This document shows, piece after piece, positions 1 to 6,344 of a stretch of 33,710 nucleotides of DNA; positions within the stretch are counted from its first letter, which is position 1, and each line of letters opens with the position of its first letter. Origin of the DNA: Bacteroidales bacterium (GTDB lineage: Bacteria; Bacteroidota; Bacteroidia; Bacteroidales; UBA932); contig JAKSKF010000017.1 of the NCBI GenBank assembly GCA_024401825.1, forward strand, positions 1 through 33,710, read 5' to 3'. A program made the translations under genes and the position numbers. The notes below the pieces were generated by a model that saw nothing but the letters and a program-made list of their open reading frames with translations, ran no database searches and had not been told where the DNA came from.

Positions 1-298
1 TGGTCACTGGAGTCGCAACCACCGTGATTGTACAGGTAGCGGTCTTCTCTCCGGCTTTCGCCGTTATAGTCGCAGTGCCGACCTTCTTCGCGGTCACGAC
101 TCCGTTGGAGACTGTCGCGACCGTTGCGTCGGACGTGGTCCAGGTTACGGTCTTGTCCGTAGCATCATCAGGTTTGACCGTCGCGGTGAGCGTTACGGTC
201 TCGCCGGCCTTCAAGGAGGCGGATGTCCTGTCGAGGGATACACTGGTCACTGGAGTCGCAACCACCGTGATTGTACAGGTAGCGGTCTTCTCTCCGGC
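1..298 (-). repeat. Tandem 243-bp (81-codon) Big_2 repeat
   Basis: Bases 1-55 are identical to bases 244-298, and similarity continues at a lower level afterwards. The period of 243 bp equals one 81-residue Ig-like domain. The window begins exactly where the identical block begins. Confidence 0.9.
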
Positions 299-571
299 CT
301 TCGCCGTGATGGTCGCCGTGCCGACCTTCTTGGCAGTGACAACACCGTTTGAGACTGTAGCCACAGCAGCATCGGACGTAGTCCAGGTTACGGTCTTGTC
401 CGTAGCATTGGCAGGAGCGATAGTCGCTGTAAGGGTGATACTTGTTCCAGCGAAGATAGTGTTGCCTTCCGGGAAACCGCTGAGGCTGACCGACGTAACC
501 GGGATTTCGTTCTTGTTGCAGGAGGGCAGCACCACCGCCATCACCGCCAAAAGTATAAGGAGCCTTTTCAT
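1..571 (-). CDS. Big_2 Ig-like repeat lipoprotein, N-terminal part (runs off the left edge)
   Basis: The first 190 codons are present and the gene continues past position 1. Residues 1-18 form a lipoprotein signal (MKRLLILLAVMAVVLPSC, lipobox ending at Cys18), so the protein should be lipid-anchored in the envelope and probably surface exposed. Then follow bacterial Ig-like group 2 (Big_2) domains of 81 residues: one at about 23-104, a second at about 105-185, and the start of a third. Each carries the usual pattern of a VTSVSL strand, a TWTTSD core, a V-ATVSNGVVTAKKVGTATI block and a closing TCTITV strand. Such domains are structural spacers or adhesion modules; no ligand or enzymatic function can be read. 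The start is the only ATG that gives a signal peptide, and a small peptide gene ends one base upstream, so the two are probably co-transcribed. Confidence 0.85.
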   Translation of the reverse strand, partial: MKRLLILLAVMAVVLPSCNKNEIPVTSVSLSGFPEGNTIFAGTSITLTATIAPANATDKTVTWTTSDAAVATVSNGVVTAKKVGTATITAKAGEKTATCTITVVATPVTSVSLDRTSASLKAGETVTLTATVKPDDATDKTVTWTTSDATVATVSNGVVTAKKVGTATITAKAGEKTATCTITVVATPVT

Positions 572-572
572 A

Positions 573-749
573 CTACCAGTCCTCCTCTTCTCCTCCGAAA
601 GGGTTGTTGACTATACTGCCCGCAAGGATACAGATTCCCATTTGCGAGGTGAGTCCAATAACATCCACCCTCGGTGAAACATACCCGCCCCGGGCCTCCG
701 GATTTCCTCCGGTCCGTGCATCTGAAATTTTGGCTCGATTGTTTTTCAT
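573..749 (-). CDS. Small 58-residue peptide of the Bacteroidales YxxP type, unknown function
   Basis: A 58-residue reading frame ends (TAG) one base before the ATG of the Big_2 lipoprotein. The start chosen is the ATG at 749, giving MKNNRAKISDARTGG; an in-frame ATG at 806 would add 19 residues. The peptide has no classical signal peptide. Its second half runs from a Tyr-Val-Ser-Pro motif through a beta-prone VDVIGL stretch to a GICILAGS segment and an acidic tail EEEDW. Short Bacteroidales proteins with this architecture (basic N-terminus, Y-x-x-P, a Gly/Ala/Ser-rich 'ILAGS'-like patch, acidic end) are common beside surface-protein genes and are usually annotated as hypothetical. That family resemblance is from memory, not a search. 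The tight coupling suggests a job linked to the lipoprotein. Confidence 0.6.
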   Translation of the reverse strand: MKNNRAKISDARTGGNPEARGGYVSPRVDVIGLTSQMGICILAGSIVNNPFGGEEEDW

Positions 750-836
750 ATCTCGTTGAATCTTATATTCTGTCGAATAGAAACAAAAAGACGAAGGAAC
801 TGCCACGTCCGATATTCTCTAAGTTGCTGATATGCG

Positions 837-844
837 TAAAGTTA
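837..844 (-). promoter_or_regulatory. Candidate -7 box for the small peptide/Big_2 operon
   Basis: On the minus strand the octamer reads TAACTTTA, seven of eight positions matching the Bacteroidota -7 consensus TAnnTTTG. It lies about 90 bases before the peptide ATG. A run of eight C (847-854) sits directly upstream. No clear -33 TTTG is visible at the expected distance, so this is tentative. Confidence 0.3.
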
Positions 845-1067
845 TACCCCCCCCAGAGCCAAGGAGTATCCAGAATCTTTCAGTATTGAAGTTCACTTTC
901 CGCATAATAAGACAAAACTACGAAAAAAATCCCGATACGTAAAGCAGAAACTGAAAGTAATTCATCGCCATTTCTTTGAATATAACGACAAAGCGGTGTC
1001 GGTCCATTCGCTCCTTGCGGACCGACTACCGGCTGCCGCCGGTCATCGTGCTGCCGTTGTGGTTTTG

Positions 1068-1202
1068 ATGATATTGCTTTTGGTAGTAGTTGTCGTTTAT
1101 GGAACCAATCGCAATACCAGATGCGCAGTTATTTACCTATTAGGAATAGTGGTACTGATGCTATCGGTGTTTCTCTACTATGTGGACTACTCAAAAATGT
1201 AG
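1068..1202 (+). CDS. Possible 44-residue membrane micro-protein
   Basis: From the ATG at 1068 the frame encodes a very hydrophobic first segment (MILLLVVVVVYG), a short polar hinge with three Asn/Arg/Thr-rich residues groups, and a second hydrophobic segment (AVIYLLGIVVLMLSVFLYYV) before a polar tail and stop. This would be a two-helix hairpin membrane protein. A degenerate -7-like octamer (TTTCTTTG) lies at 971-978. A longer version starting with GTG at 996 adds a low-complexity N-terminus. No homologue is recognised, there is no ribosome binding site, and chance cannot be excluded in a region that otherwise looks eroded. Confidence 0.22.
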   Translation: MILLLVVVVVYGTNRNTRCAVIYLLGIVVLMLSVFLYYVDYSKM

Positions 1203-1346
1203 CCAACGTATCCTCTGTTAACGGCAAGTTTTGTATATTTCTGTTTATAAGCATCTGTAAATCAGTCTGCTAGTCAAACTTTTCGATAAGAATTGTCACT
1301 TTTCTTTGACGGTTGGCCGCTTCTTTGTTTGATTGTTCTCATTCCC

Positions 1347-1408
1347 GTCGATTGAATTCAATCCCTTTATAAACAATTACACTTATGCAATTATTTGATT
1401 CAATCGAC
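1347..1408. repeat. 11-bp inverted repeat overlapping the recombinase start
   Basis: GTCGATTGAAT at 1347-1357 is repeated in inverse orientation as ATTCAATCGAC at 1398-1408, with 40 bases between. The left arm also runs into a 12-base palindrome (ATTGAATTCAAT, 1351-1362). The right arm lies within the first codons of the recombinase remnant. It could be an old recombination site, an operator or chance. Confidence 0.4.
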
Positions 1409-1670
1409 CGGATGCGCCATACGGCAATCTATGTGCGCCTATGGTTATCGCATCTCCGAAGATATCACACTTGTGATAGATGAGAAGGAAGCTGCAGTTA
1501 TAAGGAGAATCTTCGATATGTTCCTTCACGGAGTGAGAGTGAGGACAATCAAGGACACTCTGAATTCCGAAAACGTCCTCATTCATTGCCCATCAACGAG
1601 AAAATTGCTGGTGCACTTTTCAAAGGTGGGAAGGCCGAAGGCTGGGACCCATATAGAAACACCTTTGTAA
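1385..1670 (+). pseudogene. Serine recombinase remnant with a large internal deletion
   Basis: The frame opening at ATG 1385 contains RMRHTAIYVRL, which is the first beta strand of a serine recombinase catalytic domain just before the catalytic serine (usually YVRxS). Instead of Ser, the next codon is Trp and the frame soon ends. In the +1 frame, from about 1434, the sequence reads YGYRISED followed by LVIDEKEAAVIRRIFDMFLHG and IKDTLNSENV, the signature beginning of the 'Recombinase' (PF07508-like) domain that normally lies about 130 or more residues downstream. The two pieces abut around 1431-1440, so the rest of the catalytic domain is gone and the frame is shifted. After about 1580 similarity stops and the frame ends at TAA 1668-1670. 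This cannot make an active recombinase. Confidence 0.75.
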
Positions 1671-1814
1671 CATCGTAAGCCTCCGACGAAGTATCTTCCG
1701 CAGAAGGTCAGAGGCATCGATTACTCCGCCCTCCAGCCTTTCCTCGGCGGCCTTGCGGACTTGACTTCGGCTTCCGATGCGCTTGCGGGCAAGAAGAGGC
1801 GATTGCGTCAATGA
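1671..1814 (+). other. Short coding-like remnant downstream of the recombinase fragment
   Basis: Directly after the recombinase stop the same frame stays open for 47 codons, reading HRKPPTKYLPQKVRGIDYSA and then an alternating hydrophobic segment before a basic end (GKKRRLRQ) and stop. Composition resembles a real protein C-terminus, but it has no start and no recognised family. The opposite strand is open too and has a TolC-like phrase, which shows how weak such readings are here. Confidence 0.15.
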
Positions 1815-1824
1815 TGTCGGGGAC

Positions 1825-2781
1825 TTAGAGTTTCCTCATCACTACCCTGCCGGCGGCAGCAGCAATATGCTCGGCGTCAAGTCCGTAATGGTGGAGAAGC
1901 TGCACGGGCGAGCCGGACTGGCCGAAGTTGTCGCCGCCGTTGATGAACTCTACCGGACAGGGACAGTTCAGGGCAAGCGCAGCCGATACGGCCTCTCCCA
2001 GACCTCCGGCCATATTGTGCTCCTCCGCAATGACGAACGCCCCTGTCTTCCGGGCTGACCTGACTATCGTGTCCGTATCAAGGGGTTTTACGGTGGCCAC
2101 GTCGAGAACCTCAGCGCTGATGCCTTCAGCCTCAAGGATTTCGGCAGCCTGCAGTGCCTCCCATACCATATGCCCGCAGGCCAGGAGAGTGACGTCGGTG
2201 CCGGGGTTCATCTCATATATCTTTCCTATTTCGAATTTACGGTCCGGGTCGGTGAAGTTCGGCATTGCCGGGCGTCCGTACCGGAGGTAAACGGGGCCCT
2301 CATACTCTGCTATCGCCAGAGTCGCCTGAAGGGTCTGGTTGTAGTCGCAGGGCACGACGACCGTCATTCCGGGGATGGCCCTCATCAGGGCGACGTCCTC
2401 CATTGTCTGGTGGGTGGCTCCGTCCTCGCCGAGGGTGATTCCGGCGTGGGACGATGCAAGTTTCACATTCGAACGGGCGTAGCCCACCATCATACGAATC
2501 TGGTCATACACCCGACCTGTGATGAACTCTGCGAACGAACCGCAGAAAGGGATTTTCCCGGCTGCGGCAAGACCTGCGGCAGCGCCTATCATATTGGCCT
2601 CGGCTATTCCGCTTTGGAAGAACCTCCCGGGGAATTCCCTGGCGAAGGACCCCATCTTGACCGAAGAGGTCAGGTCGGCCGCCAGAGCCACTATCCTTTC
2701 ATCCTTGCGCGCAGCCTGGAGCAGACCTTCGCCGAATCCGCTGCGGGTGTCTTTCTTGCCGGTGTCGATGTAGTGTTTCAT
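1825..2781 (-). CDS. Transketolase, C-terminal subunit
   Basis: This 318-residue protein is the pyrimidine-binding plus C-terminal half of a split transketolase. Together with the partner encoded just upstream it would transfer two-carbon ketol units between sugar phosphates in the non-oxidative pentose phosphate pathway, using thiamine diphosphate, in the cytoplasm. The catalytic glutamate lies in the SGIAEANMIGAAAGLA motif near residue 60, followed by a GRVYDQIRMMVGYARSNVKL block and the substrate-phosphate motif SSHAGITLGEDGATHQ; the transketolase C-terminal domain starts near residue 190 (GTDVTLLACG). Start ATG at 2781 is preferred over an in-frame start 42 bases upstream because it sits one base after the stop of the N-terminal subunit, leaving the genes translationally coupled. 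Confidence 0.9.
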   Translation of the reverse strand: MKHYIDTGKKDTRSGFGEGLLQAARKDERIVALAADLTSSVKMGSFAREFPGRFFQSGIAEANMIGAAAGLAAAGKIPFCGSFAEFITGRVYDQIRMMVGYARSNVKLASSHAGITLGEDGATHQTMEDVALMRAIPGMTVVVPCDYNQTLQATLAIAEYEGPVYLRYGRPAMPNFTDPDRKFEIGKIYEMNPGTDVTLLACGHMVWEALQAAEILEAEGISAEVLDVATVKPLDTDTIVRSARKTGAFVIAEEHNMAGGLGEAVSAALALNCPCPVEFINGGDNFGQSGSPVQLLHHYGLDAEHIAAAAGRVVMRKL

Positions 2782-2782
2782 A

Positions 2783-3622
2783 CTAATAGTCCCCCAAGGT
2801 TTCTTCGAGTTGGGACAGAGCAAGTTCGCACTGCTCGGGCTTGGGCGCCGAACCGTGCCACTTGTTGTCGTTTTCCATAAAGTCCACGCCCTTTCCCATA
2901 ACGGTGTGGAAAAGAATCATCTTGGGTTTGCCGTTCTCTTTTTGCGCAAACCCGAAAGCGTCCAGTATCGATTCGAAATCGTGGCCGTCGGCCTCGATGA
3001 CGTCCCAGCCGAAAGCCATCCACTTCCCGGACAGGTCGCCCAGGGCAGTGACGCTCTCCGTGGAACCGTCTATCTGCAGACCGTTCAAGTCGGTCATTGC
3101 AACCAGCCGGTCCAATCCGTGATGGGCTGCAAACATACCCGCCTCCCAAGTCTGTCCTTCCTCACATTCGCCGTCTCCGCAGAGCACATAGACTCTGTGA
3201 GAGTCGCCGGAAAGCCTCTTGGCGAGCGCTATTCCCGCAGCGGCGGAGATGCCCTGCCCGAGCGAGCCCGAAGGCAGGATGATGCCCGGAAGACCTTCGG
3301 CGGAGGAGGGATGTCCCTGAAGACGGCTTCCCAGCCGGCGCAGAGTAGCCAGTTCGGCGACAGGGAAGTATCCGCGGCGGGCGAGCACCGAATAGAGCAC
3401 GGGGGCCAGATGCCCCGCGGAGAGCAGGAACGCATCCTGCCCTTCGGCCGTCGGCTTCCAGGTATCAGGATTGTGGTCCATTACGCTGAAAAACAGCGCT
3501 GTCAGTATGTCGGTGGAACTCAAGGAGCCGCCCGGATGCCCGCAGGCGGCGGATGTGACCATCCTCAGGATGTCGCGGCGGACCTGCGACGCCACACGGG
3601 TCAATTCTTCTGTCGTAGCCAT
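2783..3622 (-). CDS. Transketolase, N-terminal (ThDP-binding) subunit
   Basis: This 279-residue protein matches the N-terminal half of transketolase. It has the substrate-binding CGHPGGSLSS motif near residue 27, the SAGHLAPVLYSVLA segment near residue 68, and the thiamine diphosphate/Mg motif GDGECEEGQTWEA with TDLNGLQ about 25 residues later, as in split transketolases (GDG-x(n)-N). It should form a heterodimer or heterotetramer with the downstream subunit. The ATG at 3622 lies only four bases from a perfect TATATTTG box, so the transcript may be leaderless. The gene pair faces lepA across a 38-base intergenic region with overlapping divergent promoters. Confidence 0.9.
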   Translation of the reverse strand: MATTEELTRVASQVRRDILRMVTSAACGHPGGSLSSTDILTALFFSVMDHNPDTWKPTAEGQDAFLLSAGHLAPVLYSVLARRGYFPVAELATLRRLGSRLQGHPSSAEGLPGIILPSGSLGQGISAAAGIALAKRLSGDSHRVYVLCGDGECEEGQTWEAGMFAAHHGLDRLVAMTDLNGLQIDGSTESVTALGDLSGKWMAFGWDVIEADGHDFESILDAFGFAQKENGKPKMILFHTVMGKGVDFMENDNKWHGSAPKPEQCELALSQLEETLGDY

Positions 3623-3626
3623 AATA

Positions 3627-3634
3627 CAAATATA
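3627..3634 (-). promoter_or_regulatory. -7 box of the transketolase operon (TATATTTG)
   Basis: On the minus strand TATATTTG matches TAnnTTTG fully. Its last base is separated from the ATG at 3622 by four bases, so transcription should begin at or next to the start codon. A -33 element is not evident. Confidence 0.6.
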
Positions 3635-3647
3635 GCGAAATTTGGAT

Positions 3648-3655
3648 TATCTTTG
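3648..3655 (+). promoter_or_regulatory. -7 box of lepA (TATCTTTG)
   Basis: TATCTTTG matches TAnnTTTG fully and ends five bases before the first ATG of lepA. It lies 13 bases from the opposing transketolase box, so the two polymerase sites must overlap. Confidence 0.6.
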
Positions 3656-3660
3656 CACTT

Positions 3661-5454
3661 ATGGAGATGAAACACATCCGCAATTTCTGCATTATTGCCC
3701 ATATCGACCACGGCAAGAGCACTCTGGCGGACCGGCTGCTGGAACTCACCAGCACTCTGGCCCAGCGGGATATGGAAGCCCAGGTCCTGGACGATATGGA
3801 CCTTGAAAGGGAGAAAGGCATAACAATCAAGAGCCACGCCATCCAGATGAGGTACAATTTCAAGGGGGAGGAATACCGCCTCAACCTCATCGACACTCCG
3901 GGCCACGTGGACTTCAGTTATGAGGTTTCCCGCAGCATCGCATCCTGCGAGGGGGCCCTGCTTGTGGTTGACGCCAGCCAGGGAGTCCAGGCCCAGACCA
4001 TATCCAACCTGTACCTGGCCATCGACCACGGCCTGGAAATCATCCCGGTCCTCAACAAGATTGATATGGATTCTGCGCAGCCCGACATTGTAGCCGACCA
4101 GATTGTCGACCTGATAGGATGCGACCCCGAGGACATTTTCAGGGTATCCGCGCGCACCGGGGAAGGCGTCGCTCCCATCCTGGACGCCATAGTGGAAAGA
4201 ATCCCCGCTCCGAAGGGAGACCCGGACGCTCCCCTGCAGGCGCTCATCTTCGACTCCGTCTTCAATTCATTCCGGGGTATCATAGGCTATTTCAAAGTCA
4301 GCAACGGCAGAATCCGCAAGGGAGACAAGGTGAAATTCTTCCACACGGGAATGGAATACGAGGCCGAGGAGGTCGGAGTGCTCAAGATGAAACTCGTCCC
4401 AAGCGAAGAAATCGGCTGCGGTGACGTGGGATACATAATCTCCGGCATAAAGAACGCCGCCGACGTAAAGGTGGGAGACACCATAACCCACGTGTCCGAA
4501 CCCTGTGACAAGGCCATAGCCGGATTCGAGGAAGTCAAGCCGATGGTCTTCGCGGGAATGTACCCCGTGCAGGCCGACAAGTTCGAGGAACTGCGCGCCG
4601 TACTGGAGAAATTCCAGCTCAATGACGCATCCTTCGTATATGAGCCGGAGAGTTCGCTGGCCCTGGGCTCCGGATTCCGTTGCGGATTCCTCGGCCTCCT
4701 CCATCTTGAGATAGTGCAGGAAAGGCTGTTCAGGGAATTCGATATGGACGTCATCACCACTGTTCCGAACGTATCCTATAAAGTATATACCACCCAGAAG
4801 GAAGTCATAGACGTCCACAACCCTTCGGGACTGCCGGCTCCGACATTGATTGACCATATAGAAGAACCTTTCATCAGGGCCCAGATAATCTCAAAGGCCG
4901 AATTCTTCGGCCCGATAATGAAACTCTGCCTGGACAAGAGGGGAACCCTGGTAAGCCAGCACTACATCACTGCGGACCGTGTGGAACTCAACTACGATAT
5001 GCCCCTGAGCGAGATAGTCTTCGACTTCTACGACAAACTCAAGAGCATTTCAAAGGGTTACGCATCCTTCGACTATCATATGACAGGTTTCCGCACGGCC
5101 AGGCTTGTCAGGCTGGACATCCTTCTGAACGGAGAGCCCGCTGATGCGCTGAGCACCCTGATTCACGAAGACAACGCCTATGACTTCGGGCGCAAGATGT
5201 GCGTGAAACTCAAGGACCTCATCCCCCGCCAGCAGTTCGACATTCCCATCCAGGCCGCCATCGGAGCCAAAATCATTGCCCGCGAGACGGTGAAGCAGGT
5301 CAGAAAAGACGTCACCGCCAAGTGTTATGGCGGCGACGTTACACGTAAGCGCAAGCTTTTGGAAAAGCAGAAGGAGGGAAAGAAACGTATGCGCCAGATA
5401 GGCACCGTCCAGGTTCCCCAGTCTGCATTTATGGCTGTCCTCAAACTGGACTAG
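3661..5454 (+). CDS. lepA: Elongation factor 4 (LepA), back-translocating ribosomal GTPase
   Basis: The 597-residue protein is full length for EF-4 (E. coli about 599). The GTPase domain shows G1 AHIDHGKST at 13-21, the switch region [10 protein letters not shown] near 52, G3 [11 protein letters not shown] near 80 and G4 NKID near 130. Domain II follows (near 190-280), then the EF-G-like domains III and V and the LepA-specific C-terminal domain (about residues 490-597, containing [20 protein letters not shown] and [20 protein letters not shown]). EF-4 binds ribosomes and acts in 30S biogenesis or translation under stress. Start at 3661; a second ATG at 3667 (MKHIRNFC) matches the usual family start and would be used if a short leader is needed. 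Convergent with the next gene, 13 bases apart. Confidence 0.97.
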   Translation: MEMKHIRNFCIIAHIDHGKSTLADRLLELTSTLAQRDMEAQVLDDMDLEREKGITIKSHAIQMRYNFKGEEYRLNLIDTPGHVDFSYEVSRSIASCEGALLVVDASQGVQAQTISNLYLAIDHGLEIIPVLNKIDMDSAQPDIVADQIVDLIGCDPEDIFRVSARTGEGVAPILDAIVERIPAPKGDPDAPLQALIFDSVFNSFRGIIGYFKVSNGRIRKGDKVKFFHTGMEYEAEEVGVLKMKLVPSEEIGCGDVGYIISGIKNAADVKVGDTITHVSEPCDKAIAGFEEVKPMVFAGMYPVQADKFEELRAVLEKFQLNDASFVYEPESSLALGSGFRCGFLGLLHLEIVQERLFREFDMDVITTVPNVSYKVYTTQKEVIDVHNPSGLPAPTLIDHIEEPFIRAQIISKAEFFGPIMKLCLDKRGTLVSQHYITADRVELNYDMPLSEIVFDFYDKLKSISKGYASFDYHMTGFRTARLVRLDILLNGEPADALSTLIHEDNAYDFGRKMCVKLKDLIPRQQFDIPIQAAIGAKIIARETVKQVRKDVTAKCYGGDVTRKRKLLEKQKEGKKRMRQIGTVQVPQSAFMAVLKLD

Positions 5455-5467
5455 CCGTCCGCGGGGA

Positions 5468-6292
5468 TTACTGAAGAAGGAATTCGCGCGCCTTCTCGAC
5501 GTCGGCCTTGACATCCAGAAGCTGGCTGCGAAGCTGCTCCACGTTTATGGCGTTGATTACGTACAGAGGCTCGAGAACACTGTTGAGGCTCTCCATCTCA
5601 GGATAGTACTGAACCATCTTGGTCAGACCGTCGTGAACGCAGATGAAGTTGAAGGTGATGGTTGAAGCAAGTTCATCGTTGAACATAGGCATAAACTTGT
5701 CAACGTCACGGGTGAGGATGTAGATTTGCTCTACCATGGCGGCGGTGATTCCGTCCCAGAAGAAGTTCGCGCGGCCTTCCTCGTATTCCTGGTCCACGAA
5801 AATCTCGTAAGCCTCACGGTTTGACTCGATGTCGTATGAAGGAAGCGTATAGAAGTTCATCAGGGCCTCGTCATCGATGTCGGTGAGAAGTTTCAGGATG
5901 CTCTCGTTGTAGTCGGTGACGGGCATCTCATACATCTCGGCAATGTTCTTGTCTGCCGTAAACATACCTACGGCGCGATATTTCTGATACAGAGTTGCGA
6001 GGTCGTTTGCCCGTGAAGGGTTGAGAAGATAGCCGGGCTTGACCATTTTCTCCTTCTCTGAAAGGACGAGAGACCCGTCTTTCTGAGCTTTGATGAAAGG
6101 TACGGGCTTGATTTTCTTTGCAGACTCGATAAGTGTCGCAAGGTCTGCTTCAAGAGCCTTTTCGTTGATAGTCGCCTCTGTCGCGGTTTCAGGGTCGATG
6201 GCCTCTTCCGCCTGTCCGTTCTTCTGGTTGTTCTTGCAGGAAATCACTGAAATGAGCGCAAGAGCGATTGCCACAAATGTAAATTTTTTCAT
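5468..6292 (-). CDS. Lipoprotein of unknown function
   Basis: A 274-residue protein beginning with a lipoprotein signal (MKKFTFVAIALALISVISC, lipobox Cys19), followed by an Asn/Lys/Gln and then Glu/Ala/Thr-rich acidic linker (to about residue 50). The rest is predicted mostly helical and acidic, with recurring Tyr/Phe and Asp/Glu residues; no catalytic motif or known domain is recognised. It is probably tethered in the periplasm or on the outer membrane. It has its own promoter (TATCTTTG at 6324-6331) and a leader of about 30 bases, stands alone, and ends convergently with lepA. It could be a lineage-specific family; no function is assigned. Confidence 0.8.
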   Translation of the reverse strand: MKKFTFVAIALALISVISCKNNQKNGQAEEAIDPETATEATINEKALEADLATLIESAKKIKPVPFIKAQKDGSLVLSEKEKMVKPGYLLNPSRANDLATLYQKYRAVGMFTADKNIAEMYEMPVTDYNESILKLLTDIDDEALMNFYTLPSYDIESNREAYEIFVDQEYEEGRANFFWDGITAAMVEQIYILTRDVDKFMPMFNDELASTITFNFICVHDGLTKMVQYYPEMESLNSVLEPLYVINAINVEQLRSQLLDVKADVEKAREFLLQ

Positions 6293-6323
6293 ACTATAAT
6301 AATGTTGTCATTTTCCGTAAACG

Positions 6324-6331
6324 CAAAGATA
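6324..6331 (-). promoter_or_regulatory. -7 box of the orphan lipoprotein gene (TATCTTTG)
   Basis: A full match to TAnnTTTG on the minus strand, 31 bases upstream of the lipoprotein ATG in an AT-rich 52-base intergenic gap. The upstream ABC transporter gene ends at 6345, so this promoter separates the two genes. Confidence 0.6.
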
Positions 6332-6344
6332 TAAATATTTTTTC

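Larger units (their letters stand above)
750..1824. other. Gene-poor, partly AT-rich stretch with a mobile-element remnant
   Basis: About 1.07 kb separates the Big_2 operon from the transketolase pair. The only recognisable coding trace is the broken serine recombinase at 1385-1670. A two-helix micro-ORF (1068-1202) and a short coding-like piece (1671-1814) are uncertain. The part from about 1200 to 1400 is visibly richer in A+T than the flanking genes, in line with foreign origin. Nothing else supportable was seen. Confidence 0.6.

Noticed and set aside
24-677. Open frame on the plus strand opposite the left Big_2 gene
   Set aside because: It mirrors the repeats of the minus-strand gene, which has a lipoprotein signal and clear Big_2 domains; the plus frame is a shadow.
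996-1202. 68-residue version of the membrane micro-ORF from GTG 996
   Set aside because: The added N-terminus is low complexity with no start context; the ATG at 1068 is the more economical start and even that is doubtful.
1620-1811. Minus-strand frame with a TolC-like phrase (AEERLEGGVIDASDLL)
   Set aside because: Only one short segment resembles the family, there is no signal, barrel or start context, and the plus strand is open as well.
2170-2880. Long plus-strand frames opposite transketolase, nrdD and uxuA genes
   Set aside because: High GC makes antisense frames long; they lack family signals while the opposite strand carries full catalytic motifs.
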